From Meridianimarinicoccus sp. MJW13 (lineage in GTDB: Bacteria; Pseudomonadota; Alphaproteobacteria; Rhodobacterales; Rhodobacteraceae), in NCBI RefSeq assembly GCF_014901205.1, contig NZ_JACNMU010000006.1, forward strand, positions 1-64,000: a stretch of DNA of 64,000 bases, in the 5' to 3' direction. The notes below the pieces were generated by a model. That model was not told where the DNA came from. It saw nothing but the letters and a program-made list of their open reading frames with translations, and did not search any database. The stretch's first letter is position 1. Every line of letters starts with the position of its first letter. A program made the position numbers and the translations under genes. Positions 1 through 8,324 of this stretch are shown here, one piece after another.

Positions 1-74
1 CCGGGAAACTCCCTCTTGCGGCGCAAGCCGCGCCCTGGATATTGAGGCGCGATCAATTCGGGAAAGGATCTCTC

Positions 75-1463
75 GTGCGCGCCCATCCAACCACGTCCGA
101 CCTGCAGGCTCAGGACGCAGCCCATCACATGCATCCCTTCACCGACGACGCCGCGCTGGCCAAAAAGGGCGCGCGGGTCATCACCAAGGGCGAAGGCGTC
201 TGGCTGACAGACAGCGACGGGCGCCAGATGCTGGACGGCATGTCCGGGCTCTGGTGCGTGAACATCGGGCACGGGCGCGCCGAACTGGCCGAGGTTGCGG
301 CCGCGCAGATGCGCGAACTGGCGTTTTCCAACACCTTCTTCCAGACCACCCATCCGCCGGCCATCGCGCTGGCGGCCAAGCTGGCGGACCTGGCGCCCTG
401 CGATCTGAACCACGTGTTCTATTCCAGCTCGGGCTCGGAAGCCAATGACACCAATATTCGCCTTGTCCGGCACTATTGGGCGTCCAAGGGCAAACCGCAG
501 AAACAGGTCATCATCTCGCGCAAGAACGCCTATCACGGCTCGACCATCGGCGGTGCCTCGCTGGGCGGTATGGCGGCGATGCATGCGCAGGGCGCGCTGC
601 CGATCCCGGGGATCGAACGGATCGGCCAACCGCATTGGTACAGCGAAGGCGGCAACATGACGCCCGAGGAATTCGGCAAGGCACGGGCGCAAGAGCTGGA
701 AGAGGCCATCCATCGCATCGGTGCCGACACGGTCGCGGCCTTCATCGCCGAGCCGATACAGGGCGCCGGTGGGGTCATCATCCCGCCCGACAGCTACTGG
801 CCCGAGATCACGACGATCTGCAAAGTCCATGATCTGCTGCTGATCGTGGACGAGGTCATCACCGGCTTTGGCCGCACCGGCAACTGGTTCGGCTCGCAGA
901 CCTTCGACCTGAAACCCGATATCATGACCATCGCCAAGGGGCTCAGTTCCGGCTACATGCCCATCGGCGGCTCGATGGTCAGTGACGAGATTGCCGATGT
1001 GGTTGGCCAGGCGGGCGATTTCGCCCATGGCTATACCTATTCAGGGCATCCGGTGGCGGCGGCGGTGGCGCTGGCCAACCTTGAGATCCTGGAAACCGAA
1101 AAATTGATCGGGCGGGTGCGCGACCACATCGGTCCCTACCTGACGCGCGCCTGGGCCGGGCTGGAAGATCACCCGCTGGTAGGCCGGGCCGAGAGCTGCG
1201 GGCTGATGGCAGCCCTGGCCCTGACGCCGGACAAGGCGCGCCGGGCGGCCTTTGCCGCGAACGAAGGCGTCGTCGGCGAGATCTGCCGCGACCGGGCCTT
1301 TGCCAACGACCTGGTGATGCGCCATGTGGGCGACCGGATGATCATTGCCCCGCCCCTGACCATCACCGAGGACGAGGTGGACGAGTTGATCCGGCGTGCC
1401 ACCAGGGCGCTGGATGAAACCCATGCCATCGTTCAGCAGGCCGGGTTGATGGCAGTGGCCTGA
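75..1463 (+). CDS. class III omega-aminotransferase (PLP-dependent)
   Basis: Fold-type I PLP enzyme that moves an amino group from an omega-amine or beta-amino acid to a keto acid such as pyruvate. The protein has 462 residues, normal for the family. It shows the N-terminal MSGLWCVNIGHG region, the SGSEAND phosphate-binding loop, Asp259 in LLLIVDEV that contacts the pyridine nitrogen, and the PLP lysine Lys288 in TIAKGLSSG. I chose the GTG at 75 because GGAAAGGA lies just upstream and it keeps the DLQAQDAAHH segment found in omega-transaminases such as the Ruegeria pomeroyi enzyme; a TTG at 42 and an ATG at 129 are alternatives. The substrate cannot be read from sequence. A beta-alanine or polyamine donor is plausible, and the pyrimidine catabolic genes 23 kb away would produce beta-alanine (inference). 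Confidence 0.93.
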   Translation: MRAHPTTSDLQAQDAAHHMHPFTDDAALAKKGARVITKGEGVWLTDSDGRQMLDGMSGLWCVNIGHGRAELAEVAAAQMRELAFSNTFFQTTHPPAIALAAKLADLAPCDLNHVFYSSSGSEANDTNIRLVRHYWASKGKPQKQVIISRKNAYHGSTIGGASLGGMAAMHAQGALPIPGIERIGQPHWYSEGGNMTPEEFGKARAQELEEAIHRIGADTVAAFIAEPIQGAGGVIIPPDSYWPEITTICKVHDLLLIVDEVITGFGRTGNWFGSQTFDLKPDIMTIAKGLSSGYMPIGGSMVSDEIADVVGQAGDFAHGYTYSGHPVAAAVALANLEILETEKLIGRVRDHIGPYLTRAWAGLEDHPLVGRAESCGLMAALALTPDKARRAAFAANEGVVGEICRDRAFANDLVMRHVGDRMIIAPPLTITEDEVDELIRRATRALDETHAIVQQAGLMAVA

Positions 1464-1469
1464 CGCCGA

Positions 1470-2702
1470 TCAGGCCGGTTGCGGTGCGTCTCGCGGGACG
1501 CGCCACATCAGGAACAGTGCGGGCACGGTCAGCAGGCTCATCACCAGGGCGACGGGCATGGGCGATGCGCTGCTGAAGGCCAAAGTGACCGGGATCGTGA
1601 CCAGGGCGGCACCCACTGTCGACAGGGCCGCAATGACCGATGACGCGGTCCCGGCCAGATGTCCCAACGGCTCCAGCGCCAGCGCGTTCAGATTGCCCAG
1701 CACGAAGGACACCAGCAGGAACACCGAGGTTGCCCAGAGGTAATACGCCGCGAATCCGGCCGTGCCGGTGCCAAGGTTGGCCAGACCGCTGCACAGGAAC
1801 AGTACCGAACAGGCAAACTGCACGCACAACGCGTTGCGGATCACCTTGCGCATCCCGGCCCGCATCACCACCTTCGCGTTCACGAATCCCATGAACGCGC
1901 CGAAACAGGCGATCAGCGCGAACCACGCCGGAAACTCGGCCCCCTTGCCGTAGATCTGGTCGAAGGAAGGCTGGATCGTGGACAGGTTCCCGAACAGCAT
2001 TCCGAACACCAGAATCTGAACCAGGATCGACCGGCGCACCACGTCATGCGACAGGGTCTCGCGCGCGCCGTCCAGCGTGCGCCCGAAGTTGAGCGGACGG
2101 CGATCTGCCGGGTCGAGGGTCTCGGGCTGGCGCAACCCGTACCACAGGCTGACCAGAACTGCGAAGACGATGAAGGCCAGGAAGATGGCGCGCCATCCGG
2201 CCACCGCAAGGATCAGCGCCCCGGCAGCCGGCGCAATCGCCGGCACCAGGGCGAAGACCATCATGATGAAAGACATCAGCCGCGCCATGTCGCGCCCGGA
2301 ATGGCGATCTCGTACCACGGCCGTCGCGACGATGCGCGGCCCGGCGGCCCCCAGCCCCTGGATCACCCGCGCCAGCAACAGCATGTTCATGGAGTCGGCT
2401 GTTACGGCCAGCGCCGCGCCCGCGCAATACAGCGCCACGAAGGCGAACAGGACCGGCTTGCGTCCGTAGGCATCGGCAAGCGGCCCCACGAACAGCGTGC
2501 CCAATCCCATGCCCAGGGCAAAGAAGGGCACCGTCAGGCTGGCGCGTTCTGGCCGGTCGGGCGACAGGGTGGCGCCGATCTCGGGGATGGCGGGCAACAT
2601 GGCGTCCAGCGAAAAAGCCACGATGGCGACGATCATCGCCATCATGGCCACGAATTCCACGCGCGAGATGGGGCGTCGCTCGGGACGCTGGGGGTGGGTC
2701 AT
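1470..2702 (-). CDS. Bcr/CflA-type MFS drug efflux transporter
   Basis: Inner-membrane proton antiporter of the major facilitator superfamily, 410 residues with about 12 hydrophobic segments. The loop after the second helix carries the MFS signature GPLADAYGRKPVL. The fourth and fifth helices carry RVIQGLGAAGPRIV and the DRHSGRDMARLMSF stretch typical of Bcr/CflA (multidrug, bicyclomycin) pumps. It converges on the aminotransferase with only 6 bases between stops. A 7-2-7 inverted repeat 63 bases upstream of its start looks like a TetR-type operator, but no regulator gene is adjacent. The exported substrate is unknown. Confidence 0.9.
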   Translation of the reverse strand: MTHPQRPERRPISRVEFVAMMAMIVAIVAFSLDAMLPAIPEIGATLSPDRPERASLTVPFFALGMGLGTLFVGPLADAYGRKPVLFAFVALYCAGAALAVTADSMNMLLLARVIQGLGAAGPRIVATAVVRDRHSGRDMARLMSFIMMVFALVPAIAPAAGALILAVAGWRAIFLAFIVFAVLVSLWYGLRQPETLDPADRRPLNFGRTLDGARETLSHDVVRRSILVQILVFGMLFGNLSTIQPSFDQIYGKGAEFPAWFALIACFGAFMGFVNAKVVMRAGMRKVIRNALCVQFACSVLFLCSGLANLGTGTAGFAAYYLWATSVFLLVSFVLGNLNALALEPLGHLAGTASSVIAALSTVGAALVTIPVTLAFSSASPMPVALVMSLLTVPALFLMWRVPRDAPQPA

Positions 2703-2764
2703 GGGTTGGCCTGTCTGTGCTGCGACGGGCCGGAGGGGCGGCTCGTGCGATCCTGGCGGAAAAA

Positions 2765-2780
2765 TGAACCGCTCGGTTCA
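2765..2780. promoter_or_regulatory. TetR-type operator-like inverted repeat upstream of the MFS pump
   Basis: The sequence TGAACCG-CT-CGGTTCA has two perfect 7-base arms around a 2-base centre. It lies in the gap between the dsbA-like gene (stop at 2902) and the MFS pump (start at 2702), where a repressor would control the pump. Size and symmetry fit TetR/AcrR operators. Function is inferred from position. Confidence 0.5.
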
Positions 2781-2901
2781 GACATACGGCCAAGCAGACG
2801 GGAAGCTCAAGCCCCCCGCATGCACAATATTCGGTGCGTTCCCGCACAATGTCTTTCGGGCACCGGATTGCGCAACGCGATCCGATGCCCGGACCAACGT
2901 G

Positions 2902-3537
2902 TCAGCTGGCGGCTGCGGAAAGCTCGGAAATCACCTTCTGCCACAACTCGGTGGGCTGGGCGCCGGGCACCGCATGTGCGCCGCCGACGATGAAGGTTGG
3001 GGCAGCGGTGATGCCCATCTTGCGGGCCGCTTCATCGCCTTCGCGGATGACCTTCACATCGACGTCGCTTTTCAGCAGCTTCAGGATCACGGCGGCATCC
3101 AGGCCGCATGCATCGGCAATGTCGCTCAGAACTTCGATATCCCCGATGTCGCGGCCCTGTTGGAAATAGGCGGCGAACAGCGCGTCGACCACAGCGTTCT
3201 GATGGCCCTCGATACCGGCCCAATGGATCAGCCGATGGGCGTTCAGGGTGTTCGGCGTGCGCTGGATGGCGGCGAAATCAATCTCGATGCCCTCGGCCTC
3301 GGCGGTTTCGGCGATCTGGCCATAGACCCTCAGCGCCCCGTCGCGCCCACCGAACTTGGCCTCAAGATAGGCGCGGCGATCCATGCCCTCGGCGGGCATG
3401 TCAGGGTTCAGCTGGAACGGATACCAGGCAATCTGGAACGGGTGATCTGGCTGGGTAGCCAGGGCGCGGTCCAGCCGGGTCTTGCCGATCAGGCACCAGG
3501 GGCAGATCGGGTCGGAGAATATCTCGAGTTTCGTCAT
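2902..3537 (-). CDS. FrnE-like DsbA-family oxidoreductase
   Basis: Thioredoxin-fold protein of 211 residues with the redox motif Cys12-Pro-Trp-Cys15 near the N-terminus, followed by the helical insertion of the DsbA family and the cis-proline segment TAAPTFIVGG near residue 180. No signal peptide is visible, so it should act in the cytoplasm like FrnE (polyketide and dithiol oxidoreductases) and not as a periplasmic DsbA. Its ATG overlaps the stop codon of the CoA ligase upstream (ATGA at 3534-3537), so the two are translationally coupled. The physiological substrate is not apparent. Confidence 0.9.
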   Translation of the reverse strand: MTKLEIFSDPICPWCLIGKTRLDRALATQPDHPFQIAWYPFQLNPDMPAEGMDRRAYLEAKFGGRDGALRVYGQIAETAEAEGIEIDFAAIQRTPNTLNAHRLIHWAGIEGHQNAVVDALFAAYFQQGRDIGDIEVLSDIADACGLDAAVILKLLKSDVDVKVIREGDEAARKMGITAAPTFIVGGAHAVPGAQPTELWQKVISELSAAAS

Positions 3538-5063
3538 TGTGGCCCTTCATAGGCGTCGCGCAAGGCGCGGCGCAGGATTTTTCCGTTGGCCCCATGCGGC
3601 AGGGCGTCCAGTTTCCGGTACAGCTTCGGGCGTTTGTAGCGGGCCAGACGGCTTTCCGCAAATGCGGCGAGTTCGTCCTGTGGCACCTCTGCCGGTCCGG
3701 TGTAGAACGCGGCGATTCCAGTAACGCCGGGTTTCAGCAGCACTTCGACAACGGCGACCTCGGTCAGGCAGGGATGGGCGCGCAGGGCGGTCTCGACCTC
3801 GATGGGCGAGACGCGGTAGCCGCCTGCGTTCATCATGTCGTCGGCGCGGCCCAGATAGGTGATCGCGTGATCGGCAGCCATGGAGCCTTGATCCCCGGTC
3901 AGAAACCACTGGCCATCCCGGGTGAACCGGGCGCGGGTGTCGGCCTCGGCGCCCATGTAGCCCAGCATCAGGCCGGGGTCGCTGTGATGTACGGCAATGG
4001 TGCCGGGGGTATCGAACGCGACGGGCACGCCTTCCGCGTCCAGAACGGCCAGCCGCCGCCCCGGTTGCGGATAGCCCAGCGTTGCCTCGGGGGCGGGATG
4101 CGTCGGCGCGCCGGAGATGAAGGTTGAACATTCCGACATGCCAAAGGCTTCGTGGATGGCGGTGCCGGTGGCGGCTTCCCACCTCTGGCGGATCTGCGGC
4201 GACAGTTTTTCACCCGCTGACAGGCCGTGGCGCAGGCGCGGCATCTGCGGCAACGGTCCGGCAGCCAGCATCTGGCGATAGACCCCCGGTGCCGCGGCAA
4301 AGATCGTGGCCCCGTGCCGCGCCAGAAGCGCGGGCAGATCGGCGCTGGCCTGCCCGGCTTCGGGGATGATCGCGGTGGCCCCCATGGCCCAGGGGTCCAG
4401 CAGGCCGGTGCCCAGCGTATAGGTCCAGTTGAAGGCGCCGGCGTGAAACACCCGGTCTTCGGGGCGCAGATCGTACCAGCCCCGCACCATCATCTGCCGC
4501 GCCCAGACCGCCCGATGCGCATGGATCACCGCGCGCGGCACCCCGGCGGTGCCCGAGGTATAGATGATGTAGGCGGCCCGGTTCGGATCGCCCATGTCGA
4601 AGGCGGCGGGCGGATGATCGGCCAACGCGTGAAACGCCGCTTCGGTCAGCACCGGGCAGGGCAGCGGGTCAGGCAGGGCCACGCCCGCGCCCGCGATGAT
4701 CAGGTCCGGGGCCAGCCCGGCGCAGATTGCGGTGATCTCGGGCGTGGTCAGCTGGGCCGAGGTCGGCACCGGCACCATCCCGGCGGCAATCGCGCCCAGA
4801 TAGGCCAGCGGGAATTCCACTGTGTTGCCCAGACGCAGCAGGATACGCGCGCCGGGCCGCAGCCCCTGTGCCTGCAAGCCCCCGGCAATGCCCAGCACAC
4901 GGGCCTGCAACTCTGCAAAGGTCCAGACCGTGTCCTGGTCTGGTCCGGTCAGGATCAGCGCCGGTGTGTCGCCACAGGCCTCGGCCCGGCGCAACACATG
5001 GGCGGCCAAGTTGAACGGGGTTGGGCAGGGCGCAAAGGGGCCCTTGTCAAACAGTGAGGTCAT
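3534..5063 (-). CDS. AMP-forming acyl/aryl-CoA synthetase
   Basis: ANL-superfamily adenylating enzyme of 509 residues that activates a carboxylic acid as acyl-AMP and transfers it to CoA. The P-loop-like motif YTSGTAGVPRAVIHAH is near residue 170, the adenylate motif around EAFGMSECS in the middle, the hinge motif WFLTGDQG after it, and the C-terminal lysine in HGANGKILRR. The layout resembles benzoate-CoA ligase-like and medium-chain acyl-CoA synthetases. It is the first gene of a two-gene operon with the FrnE-like oxidoreductase. The acid substrate is unknown. Confidence 0.9.
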   Translation of the reverse strand: MTSLFDKGPFAPCPTPFNLAAHVLRRAEACGDTPALILTGPDQDTVWTFAELQARVLGIAGGLQAQGLRPGARILLRLGNTVEFPLAYLGAIAAGMVPVPTSAQLTTPEITAICAGLAPDLIIAGAGVALPDPLPCPVLTEAAFHALADHPPAAFDMGDPNRAAYIIYTSGTAGVPRAVIHAHRAVWARQMMVRGWYDLRPEDRVFHAGAFNWTYTLGTGLLDPWAMGATAIIPEAGQASADLPALLARHGATIFAAAPGVYRQMLAAGPLPQMPRLRHGLSAGEKLSPQIRQRWEAATGTAIHEAFGMSECSTFISGAPTHPAPEATLGYPQPGRRLAVLDAEGVPVAFDTPGTIAVHHSDPGLMLGYMGAEADTRARFTRDGQWFLTGDQGSMAADHAITYLGRADDMMNAGGYRVSPIEVETALRAHPCLTEVAVVEVLLKPGVTGIAAFYTGPAEVPQDELAAFAESRLARYKRPKLYRKLDALPHGANGKILRRALRDAYEGPQ

Positions 5064-5120
5064 GGGGCTGGCCTAGGGTGCGGTTGCGCCAGACGCAAGC
5101 CGGGCGGCTGCGTGCGGATG

Positions 5121-6239
5121 TCACGGCTCGGGCGGCAGGTATGTCTCCCACATCACATCCAGCGCCGGATCATGATGCAATTCCGTGGGGAACGGTTTGC
5201 GCGTAGTTTTCCAGCCGGTGGTGGTGCCCCGGCAATGCATGTGCCGAAAGTCCTTGGACACGGTGAACAGGTTCTGCAGGAGACCGCCCACCTGGTGCGG
5301 ATCCCAGACCGCCAGCCGGTCGATGATCCCGCCCGGCACGATGCACCATTTGCGATTACATTTCTTGTTCGGCTTTGTGCGAAAGCGATGGTCGCGCTGC
5401 AGGGCCGGGATCTCGGATTCCGAGGCCGGATAGCCCCAGAACCCGAAGACCGTGGTCATGCCCAGCGGATTGGCGCGGGTGACCTCGAAAATGGTGCGAT
5501 CCTCGGGGCCGTGCACGATTTCGTCGATGTCTACGCTCAGCACCGCCGCCGCGCGGGCCAGTGCATCGCTGCGCGCAAGGTTCAGCATGGTGCTTTGGAA
5601 AAAGCGCGGGTTGCGCTCGCCCTTGCGCGAGGCGGCCATGGTCGGGCCATAGGGGAAGGGCGCGGAATAGATCAGCCCCTGTTTCAGACCGGGAATGTCG
5701 CGCAATGCGGCGGCCAGATCCTCCAGCGGATAGGCGTCAGACCCGTTGTCGATCAGCACAACCCCCTCGGCCCCGTGCCGGTTGACGTTGTAGCGCACCC
5801 AGTCGCGCACCCAGGGGATGGCGTTGTTCTTGTTCAGCGCCAACAGGCAGTTCAGCCCGGCAAAGCGGTCGGTCTGGGCTGCGCGCACCGGGATGTCATA
5901 GGTCCTGGTTCCCATGTCCACCGCCAGCGCGCCTTTGGCGCCGGTGACCCGGATTTGATCGGTGCGCTTCCAGACGTGCCGCTTGATCCGGGTCACCGGC
6001 TGCCCGTTGGCCCGGAGCCCGGCCTTGAACGGCGCCCACAGGTTCAGCATCGGCGGAGCGTTCAGGATGATCTGGCGGCCATCCGGGGTGCGGACAGCGT
6101 CGTAGATCAGGGTCAGCCGGTCGTACCGCTCAAGATACTTCTCGGGCCGGTTGCCTTCGGGCCGGGTGTAGTCGCGCACCAACCCGGCGGCGGGGTCCAG
6201 CGCAAAGCCGGTCAGCGGAACGACTGTGACCTCGGCCAT
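5121..6239 (-). CDS. glycosyltransferase family 2-like protein
   Basis: Protein of 372 residues whose second half looks like a family-2/family-92-type glycosyltransferase: a nucleotide-sugar fold start (NKNNAIPWVRDWVRYN, then VVLIDNGSDAYP) and an acidic metal-binding motif VDIDEIV. A basic, Cys-containing tail follows. No membrane segment is obvious. An AGGAG ribosome-binding site lies upstream of the ATG at 6239, 6 bases after the stop of the solute-binding protein gene, so the two form an operon. Donor, acceptor and product are not predictable. The N-terminal 130 residues are unassigned. Confidence 0.7.
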   Translation of the reverse strand: MAEVTVVPLTGFALDPAAGLVRDYTRPEGNRPEKYLERYDRLTLIYDAVRTPDGRQIILNAPPMLNLWAPFKAGLRANGQPVTRIKRHVWKRTDQIRVTGAKGALAVDMGTRTYDIPVRAAQTDRFAGLNCLLALNKNNAIPWVRDWVRYNVNRHGAEGVVLIDNGSDAYPLEDLAAALRDIPGLKQGLIYSAPFPYGPTMAASRKGERNPRFFQSTMLNLARSDALARAAAVLSVDIDEIVHGPEDRTIFEVTRANPLGMTTVFGFWGYPASESEIPALQRDHRFRTKPNKKCNRKWCIVPGGIIDRLAVWDPHQVGGLLQNLFTVSKDFRHMHCRGTTTGWKTTRKPFPTELHHDPALDVMWETYLPPEP

Positions 6240-6245
6240 GACCCG

Positions 6246-8054
6246 CTACTCCTGCCACCACCAGACGTCGGGTTGCCAGCCGATCCAGTCGCCGTAGATC
6301 GGCAACGTCTCGGGAAACTGCAACTCGGCGGCATGGGCAATGCGGGACCGGTCGGAATACCACAACGGGATCACGTAGCGGCCCGTGGTCAGCACCCGAT
6401 CCAGCGCGCGGGTGGCAGCGATGAAATCCTCGCGGCTTGTCGCGTTCAGCATGGTCTCGATCATCGCCTCGGCAGCGGGCGAGTTCATCCCCATCCAGTT
6501 GCGCGAGCCCGGTTCGGTCACGCCGCGCGATCCCCAATACAGCATCTGTTCGTTGCCGGGGCTGAGCGACAGGCCCCGCGTATAGAAGGCCATGTCGAAG
6601 TCATAGGCATTGGTGCGTTCACGAAACTGTGCGCTGTCGATGGTGGTGACCACCGGGGTGATGCCCAGCCGTTCCAGCGCCTGCACGTAGATGTTCACGA
6701 TAGCCTGGAAGTCGGCCTCGCCCTGCCGCATGACGATCTCGAAGGTGAACGGCTCGCCATCCTTCATCAACACGCCGTCGACGGGGTCCCAGCCAGCCTC
6801 TTCCAGCAGCGCGACAGCGGCGCGGATGTTCTTGCGGTTGCGCGCCGAGCCATCGCCCACGGGCAGGGCATAGCCGTCAAGTGCGCCGGGCAGGAGATCG
6901 TCGGCGAATGGTTCAAGCAATTCACGGACGCGGCCCTCGGCCGGGCCGTCCTGCATCGCCAGTACCGAATTGCCGAAATAGCTGGGAATGCGCGGATCGC
7001 GGCCGCCGGTCTGGGTCTGGGCGATGAATTCATAGTTGAAGGCGTGCAGCAGCGCCTCGCGCACGCGCCAGTCGGCAAAGACTTCGGACCGCGTGTTGAA
7101 CACCAGTCCGCTAATGCCGGTGGGCCGCTGGTGCGGGATTTCCGATTTCACCACCGCGCCCGATTTCACCGCCGGCCAGTCATAGCCGTCTTCCCAGCGG
7201 GCGGCATCGCCCTCGCGGTAGGAGTTGAGGACTCCGGCCTTGAAGGCTTCGAACATCACACCGCCATCGGCGAAGAAGTCATAGCGGATCTCGTCGAGAT
7301 TGTGACGCCCGGCATTGAACGGCAGATCCTTGCCCCAGTAGTCCGGGTTGCGCTTCAGCACCAGCTTGCGCCCCGGTTCGGCCTCGGCCACGACATAGGG
7401 CCCGGTGGCGATGGGCGCGATCATCGAGCTTTCGGCGAAATCCAGACCTTCCCATTGTGCCTTCTGAAAGATCGGGCGCAGGCCCATGATCAGGGCCAGT
7501 TCGCGGTCGGGCTGATTGAAGGTGATGCGGACACTGCGCGGGCCGGTGGCCGCGATGCTGTCCACCTTTTGCCAGGACGAATGAAATCTCGGGTGACCCT
7601 GGGTGCCGAGGGTTTCGAAGGTCCAGATGACATCTTCCACCGTGACCGGGCTGCCATCGGAGAATTTCGCCTCGGGGCGTAACGAAAACTCAACCCAATC
7701 GCGGTCAGGTCCGGTCTCGACTGATTCGGCCAGAAGGCCATAAAGCGTGAACGGCTCGTCGTAATTTCGGCCCATCAGGCTTTCGAACACATGCGCGCGC
7801 ACACCCCAGGGCGCGCGACCTTTCAGAATGTGGGGGTTGAGAGAATCAAACCCGCCGGTTTCCCCGAAGACGATCCGGCCGCCTGTGGGCGCATTCGGGT
7901 TGGCGTAGGGGAGGGACACAAAATCCGGTGGAAGGGCCGGGTCACCATACATAGCTATGCCATGTTGGGGTTCAGCGAAGGCGGCGCCTGCAAATGCAAT
8001 CGCCATGGTTGCGCTGCGTGTTGCGCGCAGCACAAGAGAAGTTATCGGGGACAT
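6246..8054 (-). CDS. family 5 extracellular solute-binding protein (peptide/opine ABC transport)
   Basis: Periplasmic binding protein of 602 residues in the SBP_bac_5 (OppA/DppA) family, with an N-terminal signal peptide ending near AFAEP. Typical family blocks follow: the start GIAMYGDPALPPDF, the SDGSPVTVEDVIWTFE segment near residue 135, and a Trp-rich end (DVWWWQE). It resembles YejA-type members. No permease or ATPase gene accompanies it, so it must use a system encoded elsewhere or act alone. It leads an operon with the glycosyltransferase. Upstream, an imperfect palindrome at 8107-8127 may control it. Confidence 0.9.
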   Translation of the reverse strand: MSPITSLVLRATRSATMAIAFAGAAFAEPQHGIAMYGDPALPPDFVSLPYANPNAPTGGRIVFGETGGFDSLNPHILKGRAPWGVRAHVFESLMGRNYDEPFTLYGLLAESVETGPDRDWVEFSLRPEAKFSDGSPVTVEDVIWTFETLGTQGHPRFHSSWQKVDSIAATGPRSVRITFNQPDRELALIMGLRPIFQKAQWEGLDFAESSMIAPIATGPYVVAEAEPGRKLVLKRNPDYWGKDLPFNAGRHNLDEIRYDFFADGGVMFEAFKAGVLNSYREGDAARWEDGYDWPAVKSGAVVKSEIPHQRPTGISGLVFNTRSEVFADWRVREALLHAFNYEFIAQTQTGGRDPRIPSYFGNSVLAMQDGPAEGRVRELLEPFADDLLPGALDGYALPVGDGSARNRKNIRAAVALLEEAGWDPVDGVLMKDGEPFTFEIVMRQGEADFQAIVNIYVQALERLGITPVVTTIDSAQFRERTNAYDFDMAFYTRGLSLSPGNEQMLYWGSRGVTEPGSRNWMGMNSPAAEAMIETMLNATSREDFIAATRALDRVLTTGRYVIPLWYSDRSRIAHAAELQFPETLPIYGDWIGWQPDVWWWQE

Positions 8055-8106
8055 CGGTTTTACCTGCTCGTTCTAACCTGCTGCTGAAATTATCAAACTT
8101 TAGAGA

Positions 8107-8127
8107 CCAATCAAATTTTTTGGTTGG
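8107..8127. promoter_or_regulatory. imperfect inverted repeat between the SBP gene and the candidate small RNA
   Basis: CCAATCAAA and TTTGGTTGG flank a 3-base centre; 8 of 9 arm positions pair. The right arm overlaps the predicted -35 box at 8124-8129, and the left end is 53 bases upstream of the solute-binding protein start on the other strand. A bound regulator could influence both. Position-based inference only. Confidence 0.35.
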
Positions 8128-8152
8128 AGCCCGTTGGCGAATTGCTTATATT
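8124..8152 (+). promoter_or_regulatory. sigma70-type promoter for the candidate small RNA
   Basis: TTGGAG (8124-8129) and TATATT (8147-8152) are separated by exactly 17 bases. The -10 matches the consensus at 5 of 6 positions and the -35 at 4 of 6. Transcription would start near 8159 and run directly into the strong terminator at 8206-8234. Confidence 0.5.
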
Positions 8153-8158
8153 GAACTC

Positions 8159-8234
8159 ACTGCTCGATAGGTTTCTTGCCTGTATGAAACCTGCCTCAAT
8201 GACTTGCGCCCGCCTTGTGCGGGCGCTTTTTTTT
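8159..8234 (+). ncRNA. candidate small regulatory RNA (about 76 nt)
   Basis: No plus-strand gene lies upstream, yet 8206-8226 forms a perfect 8-bp GC-rich stem (GCGCCCGC / GCGGGCGC, 5-base loop) followed by eight T residues, a classic intrinsic terminator. A promoter-like sequence 50-80 bases upstream would give a transcript of about 76 nt. Its 5' part can fold as AGGTTTC / GAAACCT around a 10-base loop (8169-8192). A two-hairpin RNA ending in a long U-tract is the usual shape of an Hfq-dependent small RNA. Alternatively it is a leader attenuator of bdhA, which starts 90 bases further on. The span is predicted, not measured. Confidence 0.45.
8206..8234 (+). terminator. intrinsic terminator without an upstream plus-strand gene
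   Basis: Stem 8206-8213 with 8219-8226, loop CTTGT, then eight consecutive T residues (8227-8234). It lies between the divergent solute-binding protein gene and bdhA, so it either ends a small RNA or attenuates transcription into bdhA. Confidence 0.85.
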
Positions 8235-8324
8235 GACCTGCGGCATCGCGGCGCAAGTTTCGTCTGGCCTTCGCAGGCGCAGGATATAGCCTCTCGTCAA
8301 ACATAACAGACGAAAGGACGTATC

